Assembly (NCBI GenBank): GCA_964360265.1
Contig: CAYHUY010000027.1
Location: 1 to 6,752 of the forward strand
Reading direction: 5' to 3'
Source: GWA1-39-11 sp964360265
GTDB lineage: Bacteria; Patescibacteriota; Microgenomatia; Levybacterales; GWA1-39-11
Length of the DNA stretch: 6,752 nucleotides
Shown: piece by piece, positions 1-5,446 of the stretch
Position numbering within the stretch: the first letter of the stretch is position 1
Layout of the letters: each line of letters begins with the position of its first letter
The notes under the pieces: model-generated
The model's database searches: none
Seen by the model: the letters and a program-made list of their open reading frames with translations, nothing else
Told to the model about the DNA's origin: nothing
Made by a program: the position numbers and the translations under genes

Positions 1-1256
1 TTTTTTGACAGTTCTTTTTTTAGATTCGAGAAATATTTTGAGCGCTCTTCCTTGTTCTGCGGCAGCTCTTTGTCACCGGCAGCATTAATTGCGCTACTAA
101 TCCATTTACCCACATTTCCCATATCTTTTTCTTTCATTCCGCGAGTTGTAATCGCGGGTGTTCCAAGTCTTATCCCTGAAGGGTAGAAGGGCGGCATAGT
201 ATCACCCGGAACACCGTTCTTGTTTACTATGATACCCGCAACTTCAAGAGCGAAAGCTGCAATTGCACCATTGCAATTTTTGCTACGAAGATCAATTAGG
301 ATAAGATGATTGTCTGTGCCGCCGGAAACAAGTCGAAACCCGTTTTTGATCAAAACCTGAGATAAAGCCTTTGAATTGAGGACAATTTGCTTAGCATATT
401 TTTTAAATTCGGTCGTGTCCGCTTCTTTTAACGCAACAGCAATTGCGGCTGTCTGATTATCATGCGGTCCTCCCTGAAGTCCCGGAATAATTGCACTTTC
501 GATTTTGCGAGGCAAGTCCGGATCCTTTTTAAGTCCTTTATGAGTTACCATAATTAGTGCGCCACGAGGACCACGAAGTGTTTTGTGCGTTGTTGTCGTT
601 ATAATATGTGCATGTTCGGCCGGACTTTCGTGCACGCCGCCAACAACAAGCCCTGCGATATGTGCAATATCTGCCATAAGATACGCGCCAACCTTGTCCG
701 CAATTTGACCGAACCGTTTAAAATCTATTAACCTTGGGTATGCTGTGTAGCCACAAATAATTAACCTTGGTTTTTCGCGCATTGCCATTTTCTCAATAGC
801 ATCATAATCGAGCAGATCATTCCCCCCCAACCCGTAATGGATTATCTTAAATAATCTTCCTGTAAGACCAAGCGGATGACCGTGCGTAATATGTCCTCCT
901 GAGGTAAGTTCAAGACCCATCATCTTATCCCCATTCGCGAGTACCGCAAGATACACTGCGGAATTAGCTGGCGAACCAGATAGCGCCTGAACGTTTACAT
1001 ATGGAACGCCAAAAAGCTTTTTAGCCCGTGTCTGCGCCAGAATTTCAACAGAATCTATAACAGAGTTGCCTTGGTAGTACCTTTTTTTTGGGAACCCTTC
1101 TGAATATTTGTTTGTCAAAACAGAACCAAGTGCTTCCATCACGGCCTGAGAGGCATAGTTTTCAGAAGGTATCATATCAATAACCTCTTTTTGCCGTTTC
1201 TCTTCAAGTTTAATTAAATCAAAAAGTTCGGAGTCGATTTGTTTTAAATTTTTCAT
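1..1256 (-). CDS. glyA: Serine hydroxymethyltransferase, C-terminal end cut by window edge
   Basis: This PLP enzyme interconverts serine and glycine while passing a one-carbon unit to tetrahydrofolate in the cytoplasm. Reading the minus strand from ATG at 1256-1254 gives 418 open codons to the left edge with no stop. The E. coli protein has about 417 residues, so only a short C-terminal tail should be missing. Visible hallmarks are MIPSENYAS (28-36), LTNKYSEGFPKKRYYQG (47-63), NVQALSGSPAN (88-98), SGGHITHGHPLG (119-130), the PLP-ring aspartate D196 in MADIAHIAGL, the Schiff-base lysine K225 in TTTTHKTLRGPRGA, and the carboxylate-binding R363 in SGIRLGTPAITTRG. It starts 10 nt after the uppS stop and has no clear Shine-Dalgarno, only an A-rich stretch, so it is probably cotranscribed with uppS. 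Runs of eight A (near codons 56-59) and seven G (near codons 143-145, coding strand) leave the frame intact. The assignment is secure. Confidence 0.97.
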   Translation of the reverse strand, partial: MKNLKQIDSELFDLIKLEEKRQKEVIDMIPSENYASQAVMEALGSVLTNKYSEGFPKKRYYQGNSVIDSVEILAQTRAKKLFGVPYVNVQALSGSPANSAVYLAVLANGDKMMGLELTSGGHITHGHPLGLTGRLFKIIHYGLGGNDLLDYDAIEKMAMREKPRLIICGYTAYPRLIDFKRFGQIADKVGAYLMADIAHIAGLVVGGVHESPAEHAHIITTTTHKTLRGPRGALIMVTHKGLKKDPDLPRKIESAIIPGLQGGPHDNQTAAIAVALKEADTTEFKKYAKQIVLNSKALSQVLIKNGFRLVSGGTDNHLILIDLRSKNCNGAIAAFALEVAGIIVNKNGVPGDTMPPFYPSGIRLGTPAITTRGMKEKDMGNVGKWISSAINAAGDKELPQNKEERSKYFSNLKKELSK

Positions 1257-1266
1257 TTTTTTTCAA

Positions 1267-1962
1267 TTATTTTCCAAGCCTTCTTTGTCTTTTTGAAAAC
1301 TTGGAAATCGCCTCATCGATATCAGTGGGCTTTATATCAGGAAAGTACTTGTCTAAAAAGATGTACTCAGCGTATGCCGCCTGCCATATCATGAAGCCTG
1401 ACGTACGCATCTCGCCACTTGTCCTAATGATAAGATCCGGGTTGGGGTAGGGCTGGCCGGCCGTATCAAGAAACTTCGGAAAATTTTCCTCAGTTAAATT
1501 TCCAATTTCCAATTTCAAATTTCCAATTCTGTTTATCGCCCGAATAATTTCATCGCGGCCTCCGTAGTCTAGCGCAATATTCAATATGTTTTTTTTATAA
1601 CCTGCCGTCTTCTCTTGCGCATTTTGCACTTTCTTTAAAAGAAAGTTGGGGATTCTATCGGTCCGTCCCAAATGTACAATTCTTACCCCGTCTTCTATCG
1701 CCTCCTTTAAGAATTTATCGGTCATCTCAGCGTAGAGCTTCATTAAATATGAAACTTCCTTTTTGGTTCTTTCCCAATTTTCAGTTGAAAAAGCCCATAG
1801 GCTAAGCGTATGTATTCCAATCTCCCTTGTATGGCGAACAATTTTTCTTGCAGCCTCAAAGCCGCGCCTATGGCCTTCAAGAGTTGGAAGACCGTGTTCG
1901 CGGGCCCAGCGACGGTTGCCGTCAGGAATAATCGTAATATGATTTGGAATTGGTTTATCCAT
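1267..1962 (-). CDS. uppS: Polyprenyl (undecaprenyl) diphosphate synthase, cis-isoprenyl type
   Basis: The enzyme extends farnesyl diphosphate with isopentenyl units in cis configuration to make the C55-type lipid carrier for peptidoglycan and other envelope glycans. The 231 residues contain the family motifs in order: HITIIPDGNRRWA (8-20, catalytic D14 and N16), GHRRGFEAARKIV (30-42), LSLWAFSTENWERTKKEV (53-70), ALDYGGRDEII (130-140), and DLIIRTSGEMRTSGFMIWQAAYAEYIF (176-202) with the diphosphate-binding R180 and R186 and E199. IIPDGNRRWA replaces the usual bacterial IIMDGNGRWA and looks like archaeal homologues; SGF replaces the common SNF. Residues 146-156 (IGNLKLEIGNL) come from a heptanucleotide repeat lying in a variable loop. 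ATG at 1962-1960 is preceded by a weak AGGG 8 nt upstream. Chain length (C55 or other) cannot be read from the sequence. Confidence 0.96.
   Translation of the reverse strand: MDKPIPNHITIIPDGNRRWAREHGLPTLEGHRRGFEAARKIVRHTREIGIHTLSLWAFSTENWERTKKEVSYLMKLYAEMTDKFLKEAIEDGVRIVHLGRTDRIPNFLLKKVQNAQEKTAGYKKNILNIALDYGGRDEIIRAINRIGNLKLEIGNLTEENFPKFLDTAGQPYPNPDLIIRTSGEMRTSGFMIWQAAYAEYIFLDKYFPDIKPTDIDEAISKFSKRQRRLGK
1499..1526 (-). repeat. In-frame heptanucleotide repeat inside uppS
   Basis: On the plus strand there are four consecutive 7-mers: TTTCCAA, TTTCCAA, TTTCAAA, TTTCCAA, with a single mismatch in the third. On the uppS coding strand the unit is TTGGAAA. Seven is not a multiple of three, so the peptide repeats every 21 nt and gives IGNLKLE followed by IGNL (residues 146-156). 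By eye it falls in the variable loop between the YGGRDEI helix and the RTSGE motif, where E. coli UppS has an unrelated sequence. No stop codon is created and both sides of the enzyme look intact. Confidence 0.8.
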
Positions 1963-2015
1963 TTATACTACCCTATTCTAACAGAAAGAGTTAGCCAAAT
2001 CAGCTCATAGAGCCT

Positions 2016-2042
2016 ATTCTATGCGTGCTGTTCTTGCGTCAA
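2016..2042 (-). promoter_or_regulatory. Possible minus-strand promoter for uppS-glyA
   Basis: Read on the minus strand, TTGACG (2042-2037) is followed after 15 nt by TAGAAT (2021-2016). The predicted start near 2009 would leave a leader of about 47 nt before uppS, with AGGG as weak ribosome-binding site. The spacer is shorter than the preferred 17 nt, so the call is tentative. A second TAGAATAGG copy sits at 1980-1972, making a 9-bp direct repeat 41 bp apart, and could be an alternative -10 with a very short leader. The TTGACG overlaps the -35 of the opposing rpsB promoter. Confidence 0.25.
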
Positions 2043-2062
2043 GACTCGCGTTCATGTATAAT
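2034..2062 (+). promoter_or_regulatory. Sigma-70-type promoter for the rpsB-tsf operon
   Basis: A perfect -10 TATAAT at 2057-2062 lies exactly 17 nt after a half-conserved -35 TTGCGT (2034-2039). The predicted transcription start is about 2068-2070, giving a leader of roughly 70-87 nt before rpsB. This placement excludes translation starts upstream of the promoter, such as ATG at 2021, for the S2 protein. The short palindrome CTTGCGTCAAG (2033-2043) covers the -35 and could be a regulator site or coincidence. Confidence 0.6.
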
Positions 2063-2089
2063 TTACAGATCTTAGCACGTTCGGTTAAA

Positions 2090-2152
2090 TGTTCTGTCCC
2101 GCAAAATGCGGGAGACACCGAGCGGAGGTCCGCAAGAATGGCGGAAAGAACA
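2090..2152 (+). promoter_or_regulatory. Structured 5' leader RNA of rpsB, candidate S2 autoregulatory element
   Basis: The leader can fold into a three-way junction. The closing stem is TGTTCT (2090-2095) with AGAACA (2147-2152), 6 perfect pairs. An inner hairpin pairs GTCCCGC (2096-2102) with GCGGG plus AC (2108-2112 and 2115-2116), leaving a 2-nt bulge. The third arm has two exclusive versions, because CCGC at 2130-2133 can pair with GCGG upstream (2122-2125), enclosing the Shine-Dalgarno, or TCCGC (2129-2133) can pair with GCGGA downstream (2141-2145), looping out the ATG at 2138. S2 represses its own rpsB-tsf mRNA in E. coli and relatives (established); that this different-looking leader does the same is inference. 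No tRNA or riboswitch signature known to me fits. Confidence 0.45.
2124..2129 (+). promoter_or_regulatory. Strong Shine-Dalgarno GGAGGT deciding the rpsB start
   Basis: GGAGGT is 8 nt before ATG 2138, the best ribosome-binding site in the window, and it favours that start over the later in-frame ATG at 2156, which has only GGAAAG (2143-2148) nearby. If hairpin 2129-2145 forms, however, GGAGG would sit an effective 10 nt before ATG 2156, so both starts remain possible. Confidence 0.65.
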
Positions 2153-2968
2153 ATTATGCGAAATATTACCTTAGAAGAATTACTTGTAGCCGGTTGTCAT
2201 TTTGGACATCAGGTAAATAGGAGAAACCCCAAGGCGGACGAATTTATTTTTGAGACAAGGTCGAATGTTAATATTATTAACCTCGAGAAGACAAGGGATG
2301 GCTTAATCGCAGCAGCCGAATATCTTAAAAATTTATCAACCAAGGGAGGGTATATAGTTGTAATTGGCACAAAGCGTCAGGCAAAGCAGATTGTCCGTGA
2401 GGAAGTTGAAAGAGCTCGCAAGGAAGGCGCAAAGGGAATTTTTTACGTCACCTTAAGATGGATTGGCGGAACCCTAACTAACTTTTCAGAAGTCTCAAGA
2501 AACGTAAAAAAGCTGTCCGAATTAACAGAATTTCTTGCTTCTGACAAAGCTCATGAATACACAAAGAGAGAAGTTGTTGTATTTGGGAGAGAAAAAGTGA
2601 AACTTGAGGATTTATACGGAGGAATTTCCGGAATGGACAGAATTCCAGACGCTTTAGTAGTAATTGGTACGCAACTTGAAACGACCGCGGTAAAAGAGGC
2701 AAGATTAAGCGAAATAACAACGGTTGGAATAGTTGACACTAATGCGGATCCCAACATAATTGACTATCCAATTCCGGCAAATGACGATGCGGTTGGTTCT
2801 ATTAAGCTTATAACTTCATACCTGGCGGATGCTTGGATTGAAGGGGCAAAAATTGCAAATAAAAGTGCGGAAACAAAGATGCGTGAAGATGAGAAACTAA
2901 AAGCAAAAGCGCTTGCTCTAGCAAAAAAAGAAGAGGCAGCGGCGATTAATAGGCGACATAATTCATAA
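2138..2968 (+). CDS. rpsB: Small-subunit ribosomal protein S2
   Basis: S2 binds the 30S body-head junction late in assembly and helps position S1 and mRNA. From ATG 2138 the protein has 276 residues, slightly longer than the E. coli protein. Family marks are TLEELLVAGCHFGHQVNRRNPK near the N terminus, FIFETRSNVNIINLEKT, the core strand IVVIGTKRQAK, YVTLRWIGGTLTNF, MDRIPDALVVIG, and VGIVDTNADPNIIDYPIPANDDAVGSIKLI. The end (KMREDEKLKAKALALAKKEEAAAINRR) is a lysine/alanine-rich helical tail. An upstream in-frame ATG at 2021 would add 39 residues unlike S2 and lies before the promoter, so it is rejected. ATG 2156 (270 residues) gives an N terminus closest to E. coli S2 and is a fair alternative. 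The stop overlaps the tsf start by 1 nt. Confidence 0.96.
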   Translation: MAERTIMRNITLEELLVAGCHFGHQVNRRNPKADEFIFETRSNVNIINLEKTRDGLIAAAEYLKNLSTKGGYIVVIGTKRQAKQIVREEVERARKEGAKGIFYVTLRWIGGTLTNFSEVSRNVKKLSELTEFLASDKAHEYTKREVVVFGREKVKLEDLYGGISGMDRIPDALVVIGTQLETTAVKEARLSEITTVGIVDTNADPNIIDYPIPANDDAVGSIKLITSYLADAWIEGAKIANKSAETKMREDEKLKAKALALAKKEEAAAINRRHNS

Positions 2969-3423
2969 TGACAGTTGATGTTTCATTAATCAAGAAATTA
3001 AGAGAAAAGACCGCCGCAGGAGTAGCTGATGTCCGGGAGGCGCTTGAAGAGGCAAAAGGAGACTTGAAAGCAGCAGAACAATTATTGCGGGAACGAGGAT
3101 TTGAAAAAGCAGCAAAAAAAGGAGGTCGCGAAACAAAAGCAGGATTAATAGAATCCTATGTTCATCAGGCACGAGTGGGCGCAATGATTGAGGTCTTTTG
3201 CGAAACAGATTTTGTAGCAAGAACCGATGAATTTAAAACTTTAACTCATGAGATTGCCATGCAAGTTGCGTCAATGAACCCTAAAGATACTTCGGATCTT
3301 TTAAAACAAGAATACATCCGCGATCCTTCAAAAACAATCGCCGATTTAATAAAAGAAACAATCGCAAAACTCGGCGAAAACATAACTATTGGCCGCATTG
3401 CGCGTTTTGAAATTGGCAAATAA
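2968..3423 (+). CDS. tsf: Translation elongation factor Ts, minimal form
   Basis: EF-Ts exchanges GDP for GTP on EF-Tu. The 151 residues comprise the N-terminal UBA-like EF-Tu-binding domain (about 1-45, LIKKLREKTAAGVADVREALEEAKGDL), a linker, and one core subdomain holding the signature ETDFVAR (79-85), whose D81-F82 pair inserts near the EF-Tu nucleotide site. It ends in NITIGRIARFEIGK, resembling the C terminus of the short Thermus EF-Ts. The coiled-coil and second core subdomain of the 283-residue E. coli protein are absent, but the natural end suggests a compact form rather than a broken gene. TAATG overlap with rpsB (TAA 2966-2968, ATG 2968-2970) and only a weak AGGCG far upstream point to translational coupling with S2. 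Confidence 0.96.
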   Translation: MTVDVSLIKKLREKTAAGVADVREALEEAKGDLKAAEQLLRERGFEKAAKKGGRETKAGLIESYVHQARVGAMIEVFCETDFVARTDEFKTLTHEIAMQVASMNPKDTSDLLKQEYIRDPSKTIADLIKETIAKLGENITIGRIARFEIGK

Positions 3424-3432
3424 TTTCTCTTT

Positions 3433-4548
3433 ATGATCTTGACAATAGTTGCCTTCATTGTAGTACTTTCACTTCTGGTTTTGGTTCACGAACTCGGCCA
3501 TTTTCTGGTTGCAAAAAAGTTCGGAATAAAAGTTGAAGAATTCGGATTTGGTTTTCCACCCCGAATTTTAAGTAAAAGAATTGGTGAGACACTTTATTCA
3601 ATTAATCTTCTGCCGGTTGGAGGTTTTGTAAAACTTTATGGAGAAGATTCTGCGGGCGGAGGCTCGATAAAAACTCAAAACTCAAAACTCAAAACTCAAA
3701 ACTATGATTCGAAAAGAGCTTTTTTCACAAGACCCGCGTGGCAGAGGGCAATAATTGTTCTGGCTGGGGTTATAATGAATTTCCTTCTTGCAGTTATCCT
3801 TATTTCTTATCTTTTTTCAACTCATGGCGTTGCGGTCCCCACAGAAAACATTAGGGTTCTTGAAGTAGCAAGGAATTCACCTGCCGCGTCTTCCGGTCTT
3901 AGACAAGGAGATGAGGTGGTATCTATTAATGGCCAACGAATACTGGAAACTTCCGATTTTGCAAAAATCGCAAAACAATCTGCCGGTCGCATGATAGAGC
4001 TTAAGCTTGCGAGGGAGGGAAAAGAATTTAGTGTTCAGCTTACTCCCAGAAAGGAAGCCCCAAAAGGAGAAGGACCATTAGGCGTTGCTATTTCAAATAT
4101 TGAAGTCAAGAAATATCCATGGTACACGGCACCCTTTTATGGAACGCTTGAGGCAACTAAATTTTCATTTCTAATTTTGAAGGGTCTATCAGAAATGGTA
4201 ATTAATCTTGTGTTCTTGGGGCAAACGCCAACGGGTGTTGCAGGACCTGTGGGAGTTGCTCAACTGACCGGGCAAGCAGTTTCGTACGGCGTGGTTGCGA
4301 CGTTATGGTTTGTATCTCTTCTGTCATTAAATCTTGCCGTTGTTAATGTTTTACCAATTCCAGCACTTGATGGTGGCCGTTTGTTCTTTATTATGATCGA
4401 ACTTATTACCAGGAAAAAAGTATCTGCGCGCTATGAAGCAATATCACATGCGATAGGACTCGTAGTTCTCTTAACGCTCATTCTTTTTATCACCCTTTTT
4501 GATGTAATACGTCTTCTTTCAGGTCAAAGCATTCTCCCCAAGATGTAA
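3433..4548 (+). CDS. rseP: RseP-like M50 site-2 zinc metalloprotease
   Basis: This is a membrane protease that cleaves substrates within the bilayer, in other bacteria anti-sigma factors and leftover signal peptides; the substrate here is unknown. The 371 residues show a first membrane segment carrying zinc ligands HELGH (H19, catalytic E20, H23), a loop ending VGGFVKLYGED, a second membrane segment (about 104-128, AIIVLAGVIMNFLLAVILISYLF), one PDZ domain (about 138-205, with SPAASSGLRQGDEVVSINGQ), and C-terminal segments with NVLPIPALDGGRL, whose D313 is the third zinc ligand, and a last helix at about 340-360. There is one PDZ domain, against two in E. coli. Residues 80-90 come from a heptanucleotide repeat. 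It starts 9 nt after tsf without a Shine-Dalgarno and probably shares the rpsB transcript. Confidence 0.95.
   Translation: MILTIVAFIVVLSLLVLVHELGHFLVAKKFGIKVEEFGFGFPPRILSKRIGETLYSINLLPVGGFVKLYGEDSAGGGSIKTQNSKLKTQNYDSKRAFFTRPAWQRAIIVLAGVIMNFLLAVILISYLFSTHGVAVPTENIRVLEVARNSPAASSGLRQGDEVVSINGQRILETSDFAKIAKQSAGRMIELKLAREGKEFSVQLTPRKEAPKGEGPLGVAISNIEVKKYPWYTAPFYGTLEATKFSFLILKGLSEMVINLVFLGQTPTGVAGPVGVAQLTGQAVSYGVVATLWFVSLLSLNLAVVNVLPIPALDGGRLFFIMIELITRKKVSARYEAISHAIGLVVLLTLILFITLFDVIRLLSGQSILPKM
3670..3703 (+). repeat. In-frame heptanucleotide repeat inside rseP
   Basis: Four perfect AAAACTC units (3670-3697) are followed by AAAACT (3698-3703). The tract encodes KTQNSKL then KTQN at residues 80-90, a heptapeptide period arising from 7-nt units read in triplets. 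It sits in the soluble loop between the LYGED segment and the RAFFTRPAWQRA segment before the second membrane helix, a region of highly variable length in this family. Both flanks are well conserved, so the protease is probably functional. Confidence 0.9.
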
Positions 4549-4556
4549 GATCCTAA

Positions 4557-4585
4557 TTGACAAAATCTTATTTAAGATTTAATAT
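4557..4585 (+). promoter_or_regulatory. Strong promoter for the 110-residue orphan gene
   Basis: A perfect -35 TTGACA (4557-4562) is spaced 17 nt from TAATAT (4580-4585). The predicted start is about 4592, only some 4 nt before ATG 4596, and no Shine-Dalgarno precedes that ATG. The message would therefore be leaderless or nearly so. It lies just 8 nt downstream of the rseP stop, so it separates the orphan gene from the upstream operon. Confidence 0.65.
4563..4580 (+). promoter_or_regulatory. Inverted repeat filling the promoter spacer, candidate operator
   Basis: AAATCTTA (4563-4570), a TT centre, and TAAGATTT (4573-4580) form a perfect 8+8 bp inverted repeat that exactly occupies the spacer between -35 and -10. 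A dimeric repressor bound there would block RNA polymerase. It could fold as a weak AT-rich RNA hairpin at the rseP 3' end, but low GC and no proper U-tract make a terminator unlikely. It shows no similarity to the 20-bp palindromes further on. Confidence 0.45.
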
Positions 4586-4595
4586 GTAATCAAAT

Positions 4596-4928
4596 ATGCC
4601 GCCAATTGAAAGGTTTTCCCCTAAAACCGTAAACTATTATGACGAACTTATCCCGGCTGTTAAAAAAGTTGTAGAACCTATGGGAGTGCTTCGAGTTAAT
4701 TCAGGTGAAGATGAACAAACTTTAGAACAATACGTTATATATGCAGTAGGGGAGAACGAAGAAAATGCAACAGCGGTAGTTTTAGTTGGTAATGACGCTT
4801 CAGAATCATCTAGAATAAAGGATTTAAATAAAGATATACGGGCACATAGATTGATTGCCCCTCAACCAATCATCGACGGTGTAAAAACGGAACTACATAA
4901 TATTCGTTCTAACCCACAACAGAGGTAA
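4596..4928 (+). CDS. Hypothetical protein, 110 residues, no family recognised
   Basis: I do not recognise this protein. It is soluble and mildly acidic (17 D/E against 13 K/R), with no signal peptide, membrane segment or cysteine. The N-terminal part (MPPIERFSPKTVNYYDELIPAVKKVVEPMG) looks helical. A middle section alternates strand-like stretches (YVIYAVG, ATAVVLVG) separated by acidic turns, and the end is helical (SSRIKDLNKDIRAHRL, then IIDGVKTELHNIR). This suggests a small alpha/beta domain, but no motif assigns a role. Coding status is supported by its own strong promoter, length, composition like its neighbours and ATG four bases after the predicted transcription start. It stands between rseP and a regulator gene. 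Confidence 0.75.
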   Translation: MPPIERFSPKTVNYYDELIPAVKKVVEPMGVLRVNSGEDEQTLEQYVIYAVGENEENATAVVLVGNDASESSRIKDLNKDIRAHRLIAPQPIIDGVKTELHNIRSNPQQR

Positions 4929-4981
4929 TTTCAGAAATCTCTCATTGATCTCATTCTTCTGTGTCTGTGCCATCATTAAAT

Positions 4982-5009
4982 TAGGACCGTCGACTAGTCG
5001 ACGGTGTTA
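4982..5009 (+). repeat. Palindrome copy 1 at the regulator gene start, probable operator
   Basis: The core ACCGTCGACTAGTCGACGGT (4986-5005) is a perfect 20-bp palindrome centred between 4995 and 4996. With TAG before and GTTA after, 27 of 28 bases match copy 2 (5447-5474), 465 bp away in the same orientation. It ends 7 nt before ATG 5013 of the regulator. A protein bound here would obstruct transcription or translation initiation of that gene, so autoregulation is the simplest reading. In RNA it could also form an 8-bp hairpin with a CTAG loop right at the start codon. No convincing -10/-35 pair is visible upstream; TAAATT at 4977-4982 is the best -10-like string. Confidence 0.75.
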
Positions 5010-5012
5010 AAT

Positions 5013-5426
5013 ATGCGAAGGTATAAGCGGTTAACAAAAGAAGATACATATGAAGCGCTTAATAAGGTTCGTGATGCTTTTCTTGCGGCAAAAGACGGAG
5101 ACGAGGTAAACGAAATTATTAATTCGATACTTACGACCGAAGAAAAATTAAAAATCGGGAGAAGAGTGCTTATAGCAGAATACTTAAAAATCGGGTCATT
5201 AACATTAGATGAAATTTGTCTTATGTTAAAAGTAGGAAGATCAACTCTGCAATTTGTGAGTCGTCGAAGATCATTGCATCCAAGAGGATTCGATTTAATA
5301 GGTGCAAGAAGTAAGCGAGTTGAAAATGAATACCAAAAGAAAAAACTTCGAGAGGTTGGTGGCTCTCGGCTCGTTTTCAAAAGGAAAGAATATACCGGTT
5401 TTAAAAGAAAAGATGTTAAAAGATAA
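5013..5426 (+). CDS. TrpR/YerC-like helix-turn-helix DNA-binding protein with basic tail
   Basis: Residues about 16-85 match the Trp-repressor superfamily (TrpR, YerC/YecD) by eye: a helical start (EALNKVRDAFLAAKDGDEVNEIINSIL), the hallmark LTTEEKLKIGRRVLIAEYL (40-58), then the helix-turn-helix LTLDEICLMLKVGRSTLQFVSRR (63-85). TrpR reads [21 protein letters not shown] in the matching place. The TrpR arginine that holds tryptophan (R84) aligns with phenylalanine here, so tryptophan is probably not the ligand. After the fold comes an Arg/Lys-rich tail of about 50 residues (SKRVENEYQKKKLRE, VFKRKEYTGFKRKDVKR), absent from TrpR, which may bind nucleic acid. ATG 5013 gives 137 residues; GTG 5004 inside the palindrome would add three and is less likely. 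There is no clear Shine-Dalgarno. Identical palindromes flank the gene, suggesting it binds them. Confidence 0.85.
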   Translation: MRRYKRLTKEDTYEALNKVRDAFLAAKDGDEVNEIINSILTTEEKLKIGRRVLIAEYLKIGSLTLDEICLMLKVGRSTLQFVSRRRSLHPRGFDLIGARSKRVENEYQKKKLREVGGSRLVFKRKEYTGFKRKDVKR

Positions 5427-5446
5427 TTGGCGATTTGGTTTTTCTA

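Noticed and set aside
824..831. Possible frameshift at the C-run (G-run on the coding strand) in glyA
   Set aside because: The reading frame continues unbroken with conserved SHMT motifs on both sides.
1810..2010. Plus-strand open frame of 66 codons opposite the uppS start
   Set aside because: It is antisense to well-conserved uppS, has no recognisable protein features and runs into the promoter region.
2090..2152. tRNA or known riboswitch in the rpsB leader
   Set aside because: There is no GTTCRANNC T-loop, no 7-bp acceptor stem with proper arm lengths and no conserved core of a riboswitch class I know; a ribosomal-protein leader fits better.
2478..2757. Two minus-strand open frames inside rpsB
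   Set aside because: They are overlapping shadows of the S2 gene with leucine- or serine-rich nonsense-like composition.
2990..3458. Minus-strand open frames opposite tsf
   Set aside because: They are antisense to EF-Ts; leucine/arginine-rich translation is typical of shadow frames.
4994..5380. Minus-strand open frame of 128 codons opposite the TrpR-like gene
   Set aside because: The plus-strand frame has a recognisable TrpR-type fold and helix-turn-helix; the antisense product is serine-rich with no motif.
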